Shown: positions 30,408-39,054, counted from the stretch's first letter. The stretch: DNA of 48,653 nucleotides from Kofleriaceae bacterium (GCA_022842285.1 JALHPV010000015.1:1-48653); one strand, 5' to 3'. Translations and numbers: made by a program. The notes: generated from the letters alone by a model not told the origin.

Positions 30408-31015
30408 CGCTGTCCCCCTTCGATGGCATCGCGGAGCGCTTTGCGGGCGTCGTGGAGCCGGCGCCAGAGTGTGCCGATGCGGCAGTCGAGTGCCTTGGCG
30501 GCGTCGGCACCGGGCAGGTCCTCGAGCTCGCAGAGCACGTAGGCGGCCCGGAGATCGTGCGGGAGCTGGTCGAGCGCCAGCGCCAGGCGATCGAGCTCCT
30601 GCTTACGGATAGCCTCCGCCGCGGGCGTGGCCGCATTCGCGGGCGTCTCGAGCGCGGCGTAGGCGTCACGACGCCGGCGAGCACTCCGCACGTGCTGACG
30701 GACGGTGTTGGCGGCGATGCCATACAGGAACGACTTCACCGATCCACCGCCCCGGAAGCCCTTCGCACTGCGCCACGCCGACATGAACGTGGTTTGCACG
30801 AGGTCGTCGACCTCGGAGCGCTCGCAGCGCAGGAGCCGCGAGACGAGCCGAAAGACAGCGGCGTGGTGGCGATCGTAGAGGGCACCGAGAGCGGCCGCGT
30901 CGCCGACGCCACACGCGGCCAGCAAGGCCTCGTCCGAGATCTCGGAGAGCGCAGCCTTGCGCTCCTCGATGCGTCGCAGCGGGACGACCTGGCCGCCCTG
31001 ATCCGACTTCGCCAT
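30404..31015 (-). CDS. ECF-type RNA polymerase sigma factor
   Basis: A 203-aa sigma-70 family factor. Region 2 includes LYDRHHAAVFRLVSRLL and VDDLVQTTFMSAWR, and region 4 includes LPHDLRAAYVLCELEDLPGADAAKALDCRIGTLWRRLHDARKAL. It would direct RNA polymerase to promoters of its regulon, probably including its own operon. ATG at 31015 is preferred because GGAG lies 6 nt upstream. A GTG at 31048 overlaps the upstream stop by 4 nt and would add 11 residues. The stop overlaps the anti-sigma ATG. Confidence 0.88.
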   Translation of the reverse strand: MAKSDQGGQVVPLRRIEERKAALSEISDEALLAACGVGDAAALGALYDRHHAAVFRLVSRLLRCERSEVDDLVQTTFMSAWRSAKGFRGGGSVKSFLYGIAANTVRQHVRSARRRRDAYAALETPANAATPAAEAIRKQELDRLALALDQLPHDLRAAYVLCELEDLPGADAAKALDCRIGTLWRRLHDARKALRDAIEGGQR

Positions 31016-31044
31016 GGTGGGCTCCGGGCTCGCCTTCACTGCGC

Positions 31045-32229
31045 TCACGGGAGCCCCACCCGCACGCCGATGCCGAGCTCGGCACGCACCAGCGGTTCGC
31101 CGGGCAGATCGATGAGACCGTCCCACATGTTGGGCTCGGGGGTCGGGAGGTTGGTGGAGAAGGCCTCGGTGTGCGCGAAGGGCGAGATGGTGAGACCGGC
31201 ACGACCCTCGAGCCACAGCCAGTCGGAGAGCGGGATGTCGAGGCGCATGGCCAGGCCCGCGCGGGGCGAGACCGACGTGTTCGAGAAGTTGTCGCCCACG
31301 TAGATCGTGCCATCGGCATCGTTGCTGGCGCCAACACACATCTCGCCGGGAACCGGCACTTTCTCGACGCCGGGGGCTCCATCGAAACCGACGGGGTTCG
31401 TGGGCCTTGGGTTCGGTTGCATCGGCTCGCTCGGGTCCGGCCCCGGGTTCATGGAGTTGTCGATGGTCTCCTTGCAGGTCTCGACGCGCGCGGTGGTCAC
31501 GATGCCGACACCGGCCGCGGCCTCGACGGCGAGCCGCGCGCGCCCCAGCGGCACCGCGCGGCTCGCGGTGGCGAGGACGGCGATGTCGCGACGCTTCATG
31601 CTCGTCAGTGTGAGATCGCGCTCGCTCTCGAACGTGGCATCGATGCGACCACCGAGGCACGCCTTGCCGAGCGCACCGCAGGCCGCGAGCGAGAACCCCG
31701 ACCAGTCACTCTCCTCGTCACCACTACCGAGCGCGTAATTGACGCTGAATCCAAAGCGCTCGAGCACACCGCGCCGCAGCGTGCCCGGCGGCGTCTCGCC
31801 GAACGCCGGGGGCGGAGGTGGCGCGAGGTCGACCGTCGCCGGTGGCGGCTCGGGGATCCATGCGGCCGCAGCCGCATCGTCGGCGAGCCAGGAATCGATC
31901 CAGGCGGCAGCGACCGTCGCGTCACTCACGACGCGGCCTTCACTGGCCTGCGCCGAACCGCGCACCGCGACGAGGATCGAGTCGGGCGCGGCGTCAGCCT
32001 GCACCATCGCGATCACCGTCGGGCACGCGGCCGGCGCGACGGTCTCGGTCCCCTGCAGCGCGATGCGCTCGACGGAGATACCGAGGCGCTCGAGCTCGGC
32101 CGCGACGCGCGCGACCACGGCTTCGTCACCACCCAGGCGCGCGTGAGGACGGCATGGCTCTGCGACCGCGAGGTGATTCGCGAGCAGGCACGCCGCGCTG
32201 GCGCCGATGATGACGAGGCCGGGCTTCAC
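31045..32229 (-). CDS. exported protein with probable outer-membrane beta-barrel
   Basis: A 394-aa protein with a signal peptide (GLVIIGASAACLLANHLAVA). An N-terminal globular domain follows (about 25-140, with paired Cys), then a Pro-rich linker (about 128-150), then a C-terminal region of alternating hydrophobic strands typical of small outer-membrane barrels. A low-complexity Pro/Asn/Asp loop lies at about 255-285. GTG at 32229 overlaps the TGA of the Cys-rich lipoprotein by 4 nt, which decides the start. Its position between a surface lipoprotein and a sigma/anti-sigma pair suggests a sensor or transport part of the signalling operon. Confidence 0.65.
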   Translation of the reverse strand: MKPGLVIIGASAACLLANHLAVAEPCRPHARLGGDEAVVARVAAELERLGISVERIALQGTETVAPAACPTVIAMVQADAAPDSILVAVRGSAQASEGRVVSDATVAAAWIDSWLADDAAAAAWIPEPPPATVDLAPPPPPAFGETPPGTLRRGVLERFGFSVNYALGSGDEESDWSGFSLAACGALGKACLGGRIDATFESERDLTLTSMKRRDIAVLATASRAVPLGRARLAVEAAAGVGIVTTARVETCKETIDNSMNPGPDPSEPMQPNPRPTNPVGFDGAPGVEKVPVPGEMCVGASNDADGTIYVGDNFSNTSVSPRAGLAMRLDIPLSDWLWLEGRAGLTISPFAHTEAFSTNLPTPEPNMWDGLIDLPGEPLVRAELGIGVRVGLP

Positions 32230-33419
32230 GGGGTCTCGGGGTGGTCTCCGCCGGGGGGCGGATCCATCGTGCCCCCACCATCGGTGGGCGTGTCGCCACA
32301 CGGCGGCGGCTCGACGGGGACGTCGCCGTCCTCGCAGCCGAAGTCACCGGGCGGGTGATCGGGCTGCCAGCCGTCGTCGGGTGAGCACATACCGTTGTCC
32401 TTGCAACCCGGCTCGTCGCCCGGCTGCGGCCAGCAGTTGGTGCTGCCATCGCTGCCCATCGTGCAACCGCACGACATCGGATCGTACGAGCACGGATCCG
32501 GTTCGCAGGTGGACGGATCCATCGAGTCCTCGCACGGCGGCGGCGGCTCCGGCCAGCCACAGTTCGGAGCGCTCGGATCGGGGCACATCGGATCGGGGTT
32601 GCACCCCGGATCGTTCATGTCCTCGCACGGCTTTGGCGGGCAGTTCGCCCCTGACGGATCCGTGCAGCCCGGGTCGGGCCAGCCGCAGTTGGGCGCGCTC
32701 GGATCGGGGCACATCGGATCGGGCCACCCGCAGTACGGGTCGGCCGGATCGGGGCACATCGGATCGACCGGGCAGTTCGGGTCCGTCATCGCGTCGCATG
32801 GCGGCGGCGGCTCGGGGCAGTCCATTCCGCCCGCCACGGGCGTACAACCGGGGTCCGGCTCCGGCCAGCCGCAGTTCGGCGCCCCTGGATCGGGGCACAT
32901 CGGATTGCAGTTCGGATCGTTGGTGCCTTCGCACGGATCCGTCGGCGTGTCGCACGGCGAGCCGTCGGCGTTGGTACACGGCTCGGGATCCGGCCAGCCG
33001 CAGTTTGGCGCGCTCGGATCGGGGCACATCTCGTCAGGTTGGCCAGGGCTGCCGTCACCCGAGCTACCGGGCTCACCGACGCCACCCATGTCGTACGGAT
33101 CGGTCGGCGAGCAGACCTTGAAGCTGACCGCGCCCCACGCGCCCTCCTTCTGGGCCACGAGGTCTTTGACCCCGGACTTGGTCAGCACCTCGAGGCGATA
33201 TTCCTTGCCCGCCGGGAGCTGCAGCGTGAACGAGCCGTCGGCACGAATACTCGCCGCGGTGATCGTCTCGCTACCGGACACGGCGCGGACGCCGACCGCA
33301 TCGGTCGACGCAACCCGCCCCGTGATTACCTGGGTGCCGGCTTCGTCGCCCGCACATCCCGCTGCCCCCGCGGCCGTGAGCAGCGCCAGAACCAGCAATC
33401 GCCTCGCAGTCATCATCAT
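32226..33419 (-). CDS. Cys/Pro/Asp-rich repeat lipoprotein, first gene of a sigma operon
   Basis: A 397-aa lipoprotein. The signal peptide ends in the lipobox GAAGC. It is followed by a small beta-sandwich-like domain (about 28-100, with TGRVASTD and SIRADGSFTLQLPAG, like carboxypeptidase-regulatory domains). The remaining ~290 residues are low complexity, with five copies of MCPDPxxPxCGWPxP separated by other Cys/Pro/Asp/Asn-rich stretches. AGGAGG lies 7 nt before the first of three ATG codons at 33419, an unusually strong ribosome binding site for this window. The stop overlaps the next gene by 4 nt. The family of the repeat is unknown to me. Confidence 0.78.
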   Translation of the reverse strand: MMMTARRLLVLALLTAAGAAGCAGDEAGTQVITGRVASTDAVGVRAVSGSETITAASIRADGSFTLQLPAGKEYRLEVLTKSGVKDLVAQKEGAWGAVSFKVCSPTDPYDMGGVGEPGSSGDGSPGQPDEMCPDPSAPNCGWPDPEPCTNADGSPCDTPTDPCEGTNDPNCNPMCPDPGAPNCGWPEPDPGCTPVAGGMDCPEPPPPCDAMTDPNCPVDPMCPDPADPYCGWPDPMCPDPSAPNCGWPDPGCTDPSGANCPPKPCEDMNDPGCNPDPMCPDPSAPNCGWPEPPPPCEDSMDPSTCEPDPCSYDPMSCGCTMGSDGSTNCWPQPGDEPGCKDNGMCSPDDGWQPDHPPGDFGCEDGDVPVEPPPCGDTPTDGGGTMDPPPGGDHPETP

Positions 33420-33500
33420 CAGAGTGCCTCCTCTGATGACCTTGTTGCCGTAGCCTTTCGATCCTTCGCCGAAATATTTCAGGCGAGGGATTTCAGTGAG

Positions 33501-35279
33501 TTACAGGCGGGGGCAGGTCTTGTGAGCGCCCGGGTTGTTCCGGAAGTCGGTCGAGTCGACCTGCGTGCAGTGCTGGCGGATGAGGACGCGGAGGCGGTCG
33601 ACCTCTTGCCAGGTGAGGGAGATCGGCTCGAACGTCAGCGGAATCGTCTGCGCAGTCGAGATGGTGGTGCGGAGCGCGTCGAGCTTGCCGCCCGCGCGGT
33701 TCGTCTCCCACAGCTGGTTGAAGTTCGCCTCGAACGCGTCGGCGAGCGGCTTGAAGGCTGCGCCGGTGGTGTGGACAACGTTCTCGAACGTCGCGTGCTC
33801 GGCGTTCATCGAGAAGTTGTAGGAGCCGGAGAAGACCTCGTTGCCGTCGATGACCATGTACTTGCTGTGCATCTGGATCGCGTAGGACGCGTTCCAGCGA
33901 TACGAGTACGTCTTGAAGCGAACGGGGATGCCCGCGTCGACGAGGGTCTTCGAGAACAGGAAGTCGTTGTAGCCGCACTCGGCACGCTCGGCGTCGGTGG
34001 TCGCCTCGGCGATGCAGGCCTCGACCTCCGCGAGTTGCGTGTTCTGCGCGGTCGTCGAGAGCCACTCCTGCTGATCGAGGTAGACCTTGATGTCGAGCTC
34101 GGGCCGGGCGGCCTTCGCGGCGACGAGGGCCTCGGCCAGCGGGCGCAGTCGCAGGTGCCCCGACCCGACGTGAATGGACTTGGTCGCGCGGCCGATCGCG
34201 TCGACGAACTCGTCGCTCACCACGAACGACTCCTCGTCGACCTTCCACGTCGCGCCATCGCTGCCGCCGGGACGGAAGTTCGCCCGCGTGAACAACGCTT
34301 CGATGCCCGCCTCGTCGGCGACACTCGCCGGCGTGACGCGCGCCCCCGACGGACCCTGCACCGGCGCTGGGCCCTCGAAGTCACGCGAACCGATCCACAG
34401 CGCATCGAACTCGGCCTGATACGCCGCCGCGAGCTCGGGGCTGTTCTCGATGAAGAACGTGGCCTCGTCATAGACCGTGCCGCCGGTCGACGACCAGTTC
34501 GCGCTGCCCGTCACGAGCTTCGCGGTGGCGGTGCGGCTCGCGTCATCGCGCGGACCATCGACGATGGCGAGCTTGTGATGGAGGATCTTGTTCACGTAGC
34601 GGACGTCGACGCCCGCCGCTTCGAGCTTGCCCGACTTGGACGCGGCACGCGCCGCGGGATCCGTGATGCCCTTGTCCTTGCGGGCGGTCTCGAACAGGAA
34701 GCGGATCTTCACCCCGCGCCGCACCGCATCGGCGATCGCGGCGGAGACGCCCGCATCCGAATAGCTGTACATGGCGATGTCGACCGACGACTGGGCCCCG
34801 CGGATCATCTGCGCGATGCGCGCGTTGTGAGACGCCTCGGGCACCTGCGGTGAGAACAGGACATCGATGCGCGTGCCGTCATTCGCGTGGACGAGGCCTC
34901 GCACCCGCGCCGCCTCGAGCAGGGCGTTCAGCGTGGCCGGGCCGACGTAGGGAATCGCGTCGAGCTCGCGGAGCGTCTCGAAGGCATTGTCATCCGCCGT
35001 GCTCGGCGCGCCATCGGGACCATTGCGATACGTGACGATGTTGGTCGCGACGCGGGTCGTGATCCCCGCGGCTGACTTCAGGGCCGCCGCATTCAGGGTC
35101 GGGTCATTCACGAGGGCCAGGACGCCGGCCGCCTCGTTGGAGCCCTCTTCCAGCCCGCCGTCCGCCTTCCCGTCCGGGAAGCTGTCGGTCTCGCCGTCCT
35201 CGATCTCCACGTCCGTACACGCGGACAGAGCGCAGAGGGTCGCGAGGGCGAAGCTGAGGTTTTGGGCGAGGCGCATCAT
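33501..35279 (-). CDS. phospholipase D-like lipoprotein with helix-hairpin-helix domain
   Basis: A 592-aa lipoprotein of the PLD superfamily. The signal peptide ends in LSAC. A helix-hairpin-helix-like segment (LRELDAIPYVGPATLNALLE) lies near residues 103-122. HKD motif 1 has His234, Lys236 and Asp241 (HHKLAIVD), followed by a GSANWS-type motif; HKD motif 2 has His471, Lys473 and Asp478 (HSKYMVIDG), followed by GSYNFS. The enzyme could hydrolyse phosphodiesters in lipids or nucleic acid; the HhH segment hints at DNA but does not prove it. ATG at 35279 is used, with AAGG 8 nt upstream; an upstream TTG would add six residues. It is divergent from the SDR gene. Confidence 0.8.
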   Translation of the reverse strand: MMRLAQNLSFALATLCALSACTDVEIEDGETDSFPDGKADGGLEEGSNEAAGVLALVNDPTLNAAALKSAAGITTRVATNIVTYRNGPDGAPSTADDNAFETLRELDAIPYVGPATLNALLEAARVRGLVHANDGTRIDVLFSPQVPEASHNARIAQMIRGAQSSVDIAMYSYSDAGVSAAIADAVRRGVKIRFLFETARKDKGITDPAARAASKSGKLEAAGVDVRYVNKILHHKLAIVDGPRDDASRTATAKLVTGSANWSSTGGTVYDEATFFIENSPELAAAYQAEFDALWIGSRDFEGPAPVQGPSGARVTPASVADEAGIEALFTRANFRPGGSDGATWKVDEESFVVSDEFVDAIGRATKSIHVGSGHLRLRPLAEALVAAKAARPELDIKVYLDQQEWLSTTAQNTQLAEVEACIAEATTDAERAECGYNDFLFSKTLVDAGIPVRFKTYSYRWNASYAIQMHSKYMVIDGNEVFSGSYNFSMNAEHATFENVVHTTGAAFKPLADAFEANFNQLWETNRAGGKLDALRTTISTAQTIPLTFEPISLTWQEVDRLRVLIRQHCTQVDSTDFRNNPGAHKTCPRL

Positions 35280-35341
35280 CGGGCCCGCCTTCAGCAAGCA
35301 GCGCGCCGCGTCAACCGCCCACGATTGTAGGCAGTTGGCCC

Positions 35342-35377
35342 TGTCCGGCGGACTGTCCGGCCAGTTGTCCGGCCGGC
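35342..35377. promoter_or_regulatory. Three 12-bp direct repeats (TGTCCGGC iterons)
   Basis: TGTCCGGC occurs at 35342, 35354 and 35366, exactly 12 bp apart, with a related GATCCGGC near 35379. The array lies between the divergent PLD-like and SDR genes, about 40 bp before the proposed SDR start. Regular spacing near one helical turn suggests a regulator-binding array; no regulator gene is adjacent. Confidence 0.45.
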
Positions 35378-35417
35378 GGATCCGGCGCCTCGAGTGGCCA
35401 TGGTACGTGTCCGGGAC

Positions 35418-36398
35418 ATGCCCAAGGTCGCGATCACGGGAGCGTCAGGACTCCTCGGTGGCAATCTCGCCGCACTCCTCTGCGCAGACGGTCACACGGT
35501 CGTCGCCACCCGCCGCGCCGGCACGCAGGTGACCCACCTGGCCGATCTGCCCATCGAATGGCGCGAGGCCGATCTCGGCTCGGTGCCGGCGCTGACAAAG
35601 GCGTTCGAAGGCGTCGACGCCGTCTTTCACTGCGCGGCCGCGGTCGGCGTCTCGAAGGAGATCACACCGGCCCTCGTGTCGGCGAATGTCGATGGGACCA
35701 AGCACGTGCTCGAGGCCGTCGCCGCCGCCCGCGTGGCGCGCCTGATCCACACGTCGAGCACGGTCGCGGTCGGCGTCTCGACGAACGGTCAGCTCGTCGA
35801 CGAGAACGCGCGGTGGAACTTCGACGACTACAAGCTCGACGACGGGTACGCGATCACGAAGCGCCAGAGCGAGGAGCTCGTGCGCAGAAGCTCGCTCGAT
35901 CACGTCGTCGTGAATCCCGGCTACATGTTCGGTGCGCGCGACGCGCGGCCGTCCTCCGGCAAGATGATCGTCGACGTCGCGAAGGGACGAGCGCCCGGCT
36001 TCACGCCGGGCAAGAACAACTTCGCCGCGGTGAAGGACGTCGCGCGCGGCATGATCCTCGCGTGGCAGAAGGGCAAGCGCGGCGAGCGCTACATCCTCGG
36101 CGGCCACAACCTGTCCTACGGCGACATCTTCAAGCTCATCGCAAAGGTCGCCGGCGCGAAGCCGCCGCGCTTCCGCGTGCCCTACGCGGTCGTCGCCCTC
36201 ATCGGGCGCTACGGCGACTTCGTCGAATCACGCGGCAAGGATCCGCTCGTGAACTCCGTGCAGGCTCGCTACGCCTTCACGCAGCGCTTCCAGTTCACCA
36301 GCGACAAGGCCGTGCGCGAGCTGGGCTACGTGATCTCGCCGCTCGAACCCGCCATCGCCGACGCGATCGCCTGGTTCCGCGCGAATCAGATGCTCTAA
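35418..36398 (+). CDS. NAD(P)-dependent epimerase/dehydratase (extended SDR)
   Basis: A 326-aa extended short-chain dehydrogenase. The dinucleotide motif GASGLLGGNL lies at about residues 7-16, the HTSST region near 110-118 contributes the active-site Ser/Thr, and the YAITK motif carries the catalytic Tyr and Lys. The closest families I recognise are dihydroflavonol-4-reductase-like or HpnA-like proteins; the substrate cannot be read from the sequence. The start MPKVAITGASG at 35418 is preferred, with in-frame GTG at 35394 and ATG at 35400 as alternatives. The 3' end overlaps the convergent 36395-37255 gene by 4 nt. Confidence 0.85.
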   Translation: MPKVAITGASGLLGGNLAALLCADGHTVVATRRAGTQVTHLADLPIEWREADLGSVPALTKAFEGVDAVFHCAAAVGVSKEITPALVSANVDGTKHVLEAVAAARVARLIHTSSTVAVGVSTNGQLVDENARWNFDDYKLDDGYAITKRQSEELVRRSSLDHVVVNPGYMFGARDARPSSGKMIVDVAKGRAPGFTPGKNNFAAVKDVARGMILAWQKGKRGERYILGGHNLSYGDIFKLIAKVAGAKPPRFRVPYAVVALIGRYGDFVESRGKDPLVNSVQARYAFTQRFQFTSDKAVRELGYVISPLEPAIADAIAWFRANQML

Positions 36399-37255
36399 CC
36401 GCAGGGCACGCCCGTGACGTGCACGACCAACCCGCTGGTGGTGCTGAGCCACGCACCACCTGCTCCGTCGAGAGCGATGCCGCTCGGCGTGAGCGCCGCC
36501 GGCAGCGTGAGCGTTCCCAGTACCGCGCCCGTCGGCGAGTAGCGGATGATGCTCGGTTGGACACTCGAGGTCACGAGCAGCTCGCCGGTCGCGTTGCAGA
36601 CGTCGAGGTCGCCGAAGCTCACGTCGAACGCGCCCGTCGGGAAGCTCTGGATCAGCGCCCCCGTGACGAGGTCGAGCTCGGCGACGGTGTTCGCCGCCGT
36701 GGCGGCCGCTCGGTCCTGCAGCACGAAGAACGAGCCCCGCCCCGGATGGTACGAGCCGCCAACGACATGCGAATCACCGAAGGCGGCGGTGAGGGTCACC
36801 GCGCCGTCGTCCCCCTCGGCATAGAGCTCCGCGGGGCCGGTCTCGCCATTGATGCGCACGCTGTCGCCGGGCGCGACGCTCGTCGTGCCGAGCGTGTACG
36901 TGGCATCGGAGATCTCGATATCCGCGTCATCGGCCAGCTCGCCCGACCACGCTTCGGTGCGCCGCAGCGTGCCCTCCACGGAGTAGACATGCACCTGCGT
37001 GTTCTGGCACGGCACCACGTGCACATCGCCCGTGGACTCGTCGAACCCGAGGCCGCACAGCATGCCGAGGGTGGTGTCGAACATGTTGTCGCTCACCAAC
37101 ATCCCCATCGGCGCATCGACCGGGGCATCAATCGGTTCGGCGGCATCGATGGCCGCATCCGCCGGCTCCGCCGCGTCCGGGTTCTCTCTCCGCTGACCGC
37201 CGTCGTCCCCACATCCCGCCAGAGCCGTGATCACGAACCACACCTGCGCGCGCAT
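36395..37255 (-). CDS. lipoprotein with beta-propeller-like domain, 286 aa
   Basis: The signal peptide ends in the lipobox LAGC, followed by an Asp/Ala/Pro spacer (PADAAIDAAEPIDAPVDAP). The remainder consists of repeated beta segments such as GMLCGLGFDESTGDVHVV and TPSGIALDGAGGAWLST, which resemble NHL/SMP-30-type propeller blades. The function is unknown; surface exposure is inferred from the lipobox. ATG at 37255 lies 21 bp from the divergent ATG at 37277, so the two promoters must overlap the neighbouring genes. Confidence 0.7.
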   Translation of the reverse strand: MRAQVWFVITALAGCGDDGGQRRENPDAAEPADAAIDAAEPIDAPVDAPMGMLVSDNMFDTTLGMLCGLGFDESTGDVHVVPCQNTQVHVYSVEGTLRRTEAWSGELADDADIEISDATYTLGTTSVAPGDSVRINGETGPAELYAEGDDGAVTLTAAFGDSHVVGGSYHPGRGSFFVLQDRAAATAANTVAELDLVTGALIQSFPTGAFDVSFGDLDVCNATGELLVTSSVQPSIIRYSPTGAVLGTLTLPAALTPSGIALDGAGGAWLSTTSGLVVHVTGVPCG

Positions 37256-37276
37256 CGCGTAATCATACCGCCGCCC

Positions 37277-37822
37277 ATGGGCCTGTCCCATCACCTCGCC
37301 GCTCTCCTCGAGCGCCCGCTCCGAGTGCCCGCGCACGCGATCGCGCCGCGGGATGCCATCGTCGTCCTTGGCTCCACGCTCCTGCCCTCGGGTGCGCTCA
37401 CCGACGTCCTCGCCGAGCGGGTGGCCGCCGCCGCGACTCTCTTCCATGCGGGCGCCGCGCCCGTCGTGGTTGCCACCGGCGGCCTGCTCCACGGCGCCCC
37501 GCGCCCCGAAGCCGATGCGATGGCCGAGGCCCTCCGCGCCGCCGGCGTCCCCGCCGCCGCGATCGTCGTCGAGCGCGCCTCGCGCAACACCTACGAGAAC
37601 GCACGCCTCACGGCCGCGCTCTTGCCGCGGCGGGCCCGGATCTGGATCGTGACCCAGCCGTTCCACGCCCGGCGCGCCGCGCGGTGCTTCCGCGCCTTTG
37701 GCTTCGACGTCGCCGCCGCGCAGATGGCAGACAGCATCCAGTACGCGCAGCGCCGCCGCGCCCTCAAGTGGCTCGTCCGCGAGTACGCCTCGTGGGCGAA
37801 CCACCTGGTTCGTCGACGCTAG
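37277..37822 (+). CDS. YdcF/ElyC-like (DUF218) protein
   Basis: A 181-aa protein of the DUF218 family. The hallmarks are DAIVVLGS near residues 25-32, the VVVATGG loop, EADAMAEALRAAGVPAAAI, ERASRNTYENARLT and IVTQPFHARRAARCF. Relatives such as ElyC/SanA act in envelope integrity, but this copy has no obvious N-terminal membrane helix. The catalytic or binding role is unknown. The stop overlaps the convergent sigma-factor gene by 4 nt. Confidence 0.8.
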   Translation: MGLSHHLAALLERPLRVPAHAIAPRDAIVVLGSTLLPSGALTDVLAERVAAAATLFHAGAAPVVVATGGLLHGAPRPEADAMAEALRAAGVPAAAIVVERASRNTYENARLTAALLPRRARIWIVTQPFHARRAARCFRAFGFDVAAAQMADSIQYAQRRRALKWLVREYASWANHLVRRR

Positions 37823-39054
37823 CGCTCAGCCGGTTCGACCGGTGGCCCGCTCTGGAGGGGGAAATGGAGCGTGAGATCGCGCTCCATCCTCACACCATCG
37901 GGCGGCGGATCGAGCTCCAGCGCGTAGAGCTGCTGGGTAAAACACTCGCGGAGCGACGGCTGCGTGATTGTGGTTGATTCCTCGATGATCTCGACGCGTT
38001 CGAGCAGGCCGCCGACGGTGGGCTCTCCGACGAGCGAGAACCGGACGAGCATCGTGCCGGTGAGGTCGGGGACCTCGGCGTGAGCGAGGTCAAAGCACTC
38101 GCCGAGTACCTCGTTGAGGGTGCCGAGCGCGCGCTTCGACCACTCGCTGGTGTCGCCGGTCTTGTCGGCGATGTCGAGCTTGGCGGCGGGCGTCGGCGTC
38201 GGCGTGGACGCGGCGGGCGCGACGGTGCGCTGGACGCGAGCTTCTCTCGCCCGCGCGATCGCGGCGAGCATGGCGGCGCGCGCGGCGGCGCGCGGTTGCG
38301 GGGCAGATGTTGGTGAGGTCTGCGCATCGGTCGCGACCGCGGTCACGCTCGGAATGGCTGCGGACGCACCGCGCGATGCCGTCACATCCGGCGCATGCAT
38401 CGGGGCCGTCGAGCTGCCACCGCGCATGGGAACGAGGATCACGATCGTCGTCGCGATCGCGAGCAGGAGGGCGGCGAGAATGACCAGAACGAGCTTGGTG
38501 GGTTTGGCCACGTACATACCTCCCTGGGCGAACGCGATCACGGCGGGTGCCCATTGCTTGCGATCGCCGGCGCTGGCATCCAACCCGGCGCGCAGCCGCG
38601 AGAGCGCCTCGTGGACGCGCTTGCGGACCGTGCCGTCGGGGATGCCGAGCGACTGGGCGATCGAGGCCGACGTGCGGCCTTCGACGAAGCGAGCGATGAT
38701 GGTCGAGCGATAGGGCTCATCGAGCTCGAGGACGAGATCCACGAGCTGCCGGTGCAGTCGCATCTGGGCCACGAGCTCGTCGGGCGCGGCGGTCGACGGG
38801 GCGTCATCCGTGAGGGCGTGGCGGGCCGCCCGCCGGCGCTCGCTGCGGCGCTTCATCCCCGCGAGGTCGCGTACCACCTTGGTGAGCCAGCCCCGCATCG
38901 GCCGCGTGGGGTCGGGTTGACGGCGCCACGCGGCGATCAACGCCTCCTGCACGAGATCGTCGGCGTCGTCGCGATCGTTCGCGAGGCGCGTCGCCAGGCC
39001 CTTCAGCCAGGCCATGTCCTGGAGCAGGTGCTCGGCTTTCTGCACGTCGGTCAC
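37819..39054 (-). CDS. ECF sigma factor fused to membrane anchor and AgmX/PglI-like C-terminal domain
   Basis: A 411-aa fusion. The N-terminal ~170 residues form an ECF sigma factor: region 2 with DADDLVQEALIAAWRR, region 4 with LDEPYRSTIIARFVEGRT and SLGIPDGTVRKRVHEALSRL. A transmembrane helix lies at about 184-206 (KLVLVILAALLLAIATTIVIL). A Thr/Ala/Pro-rich spacer leads to a C-terminal domain (about 310-400) with ECFDLAHAEVPDLTGTMLVRF and a later Cys (SLRECFTQQLYALEL). That domain resembles AgmX/PglI C-terminal domains of myxobacteria. No separate anti-sigma gene is adjacent, so the factor may be controlled in cis. The start is GTG at 39054. Confidence 0.8.
   Translation of the reverse strand: MTDVQKAEHLLQDMAWLKGLATRLANDRDDADDLVQEALIAAWRRQPDPTRPMRGWLTKVVRDLAGMKRRSERRRAARHALTDDAPSTAAPDELVAQMRLHRQLVDLVLELDEPYRSTIIARFVEGRTSASIAQSLGIPDGTVRKRVHEALSRLRAGLDASAGDRKQWAPAVIAFAQGGMYVAKPTKLVLVILAALLLAIATTIVILVPMRGGSSTAPMHAPDVTASRGASAAIPSVTAVATDAQTSPTSAPQPRAAARAAMLAAIARAREARVQRTVAPAASTPTPTPAAKLDIADKTGDTSEWSKRALGTLNEVLGECFDLAHAEVPDLTGTMLVRFSLVGEPTVGGLLERVEIIEESTTITQPSLRECFTQQLYALELDPPPDGVRMERDLTLHFPLQSGPPVEPAER

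Noticed and set aside
32500-33050. Short regular repeats considered as CRISPR
   Set aside because: They encode the Cys/Pro-rich protein repeats in one frame; the spacing is irregular and coding.
35558-37276. N-terminal extension of the YdcF-like frame through the SDR gene
   Set aside because: The upstream ~570 codons are an out-of-frame shadow of the SDR gene; the real start is the ATG at 37277.
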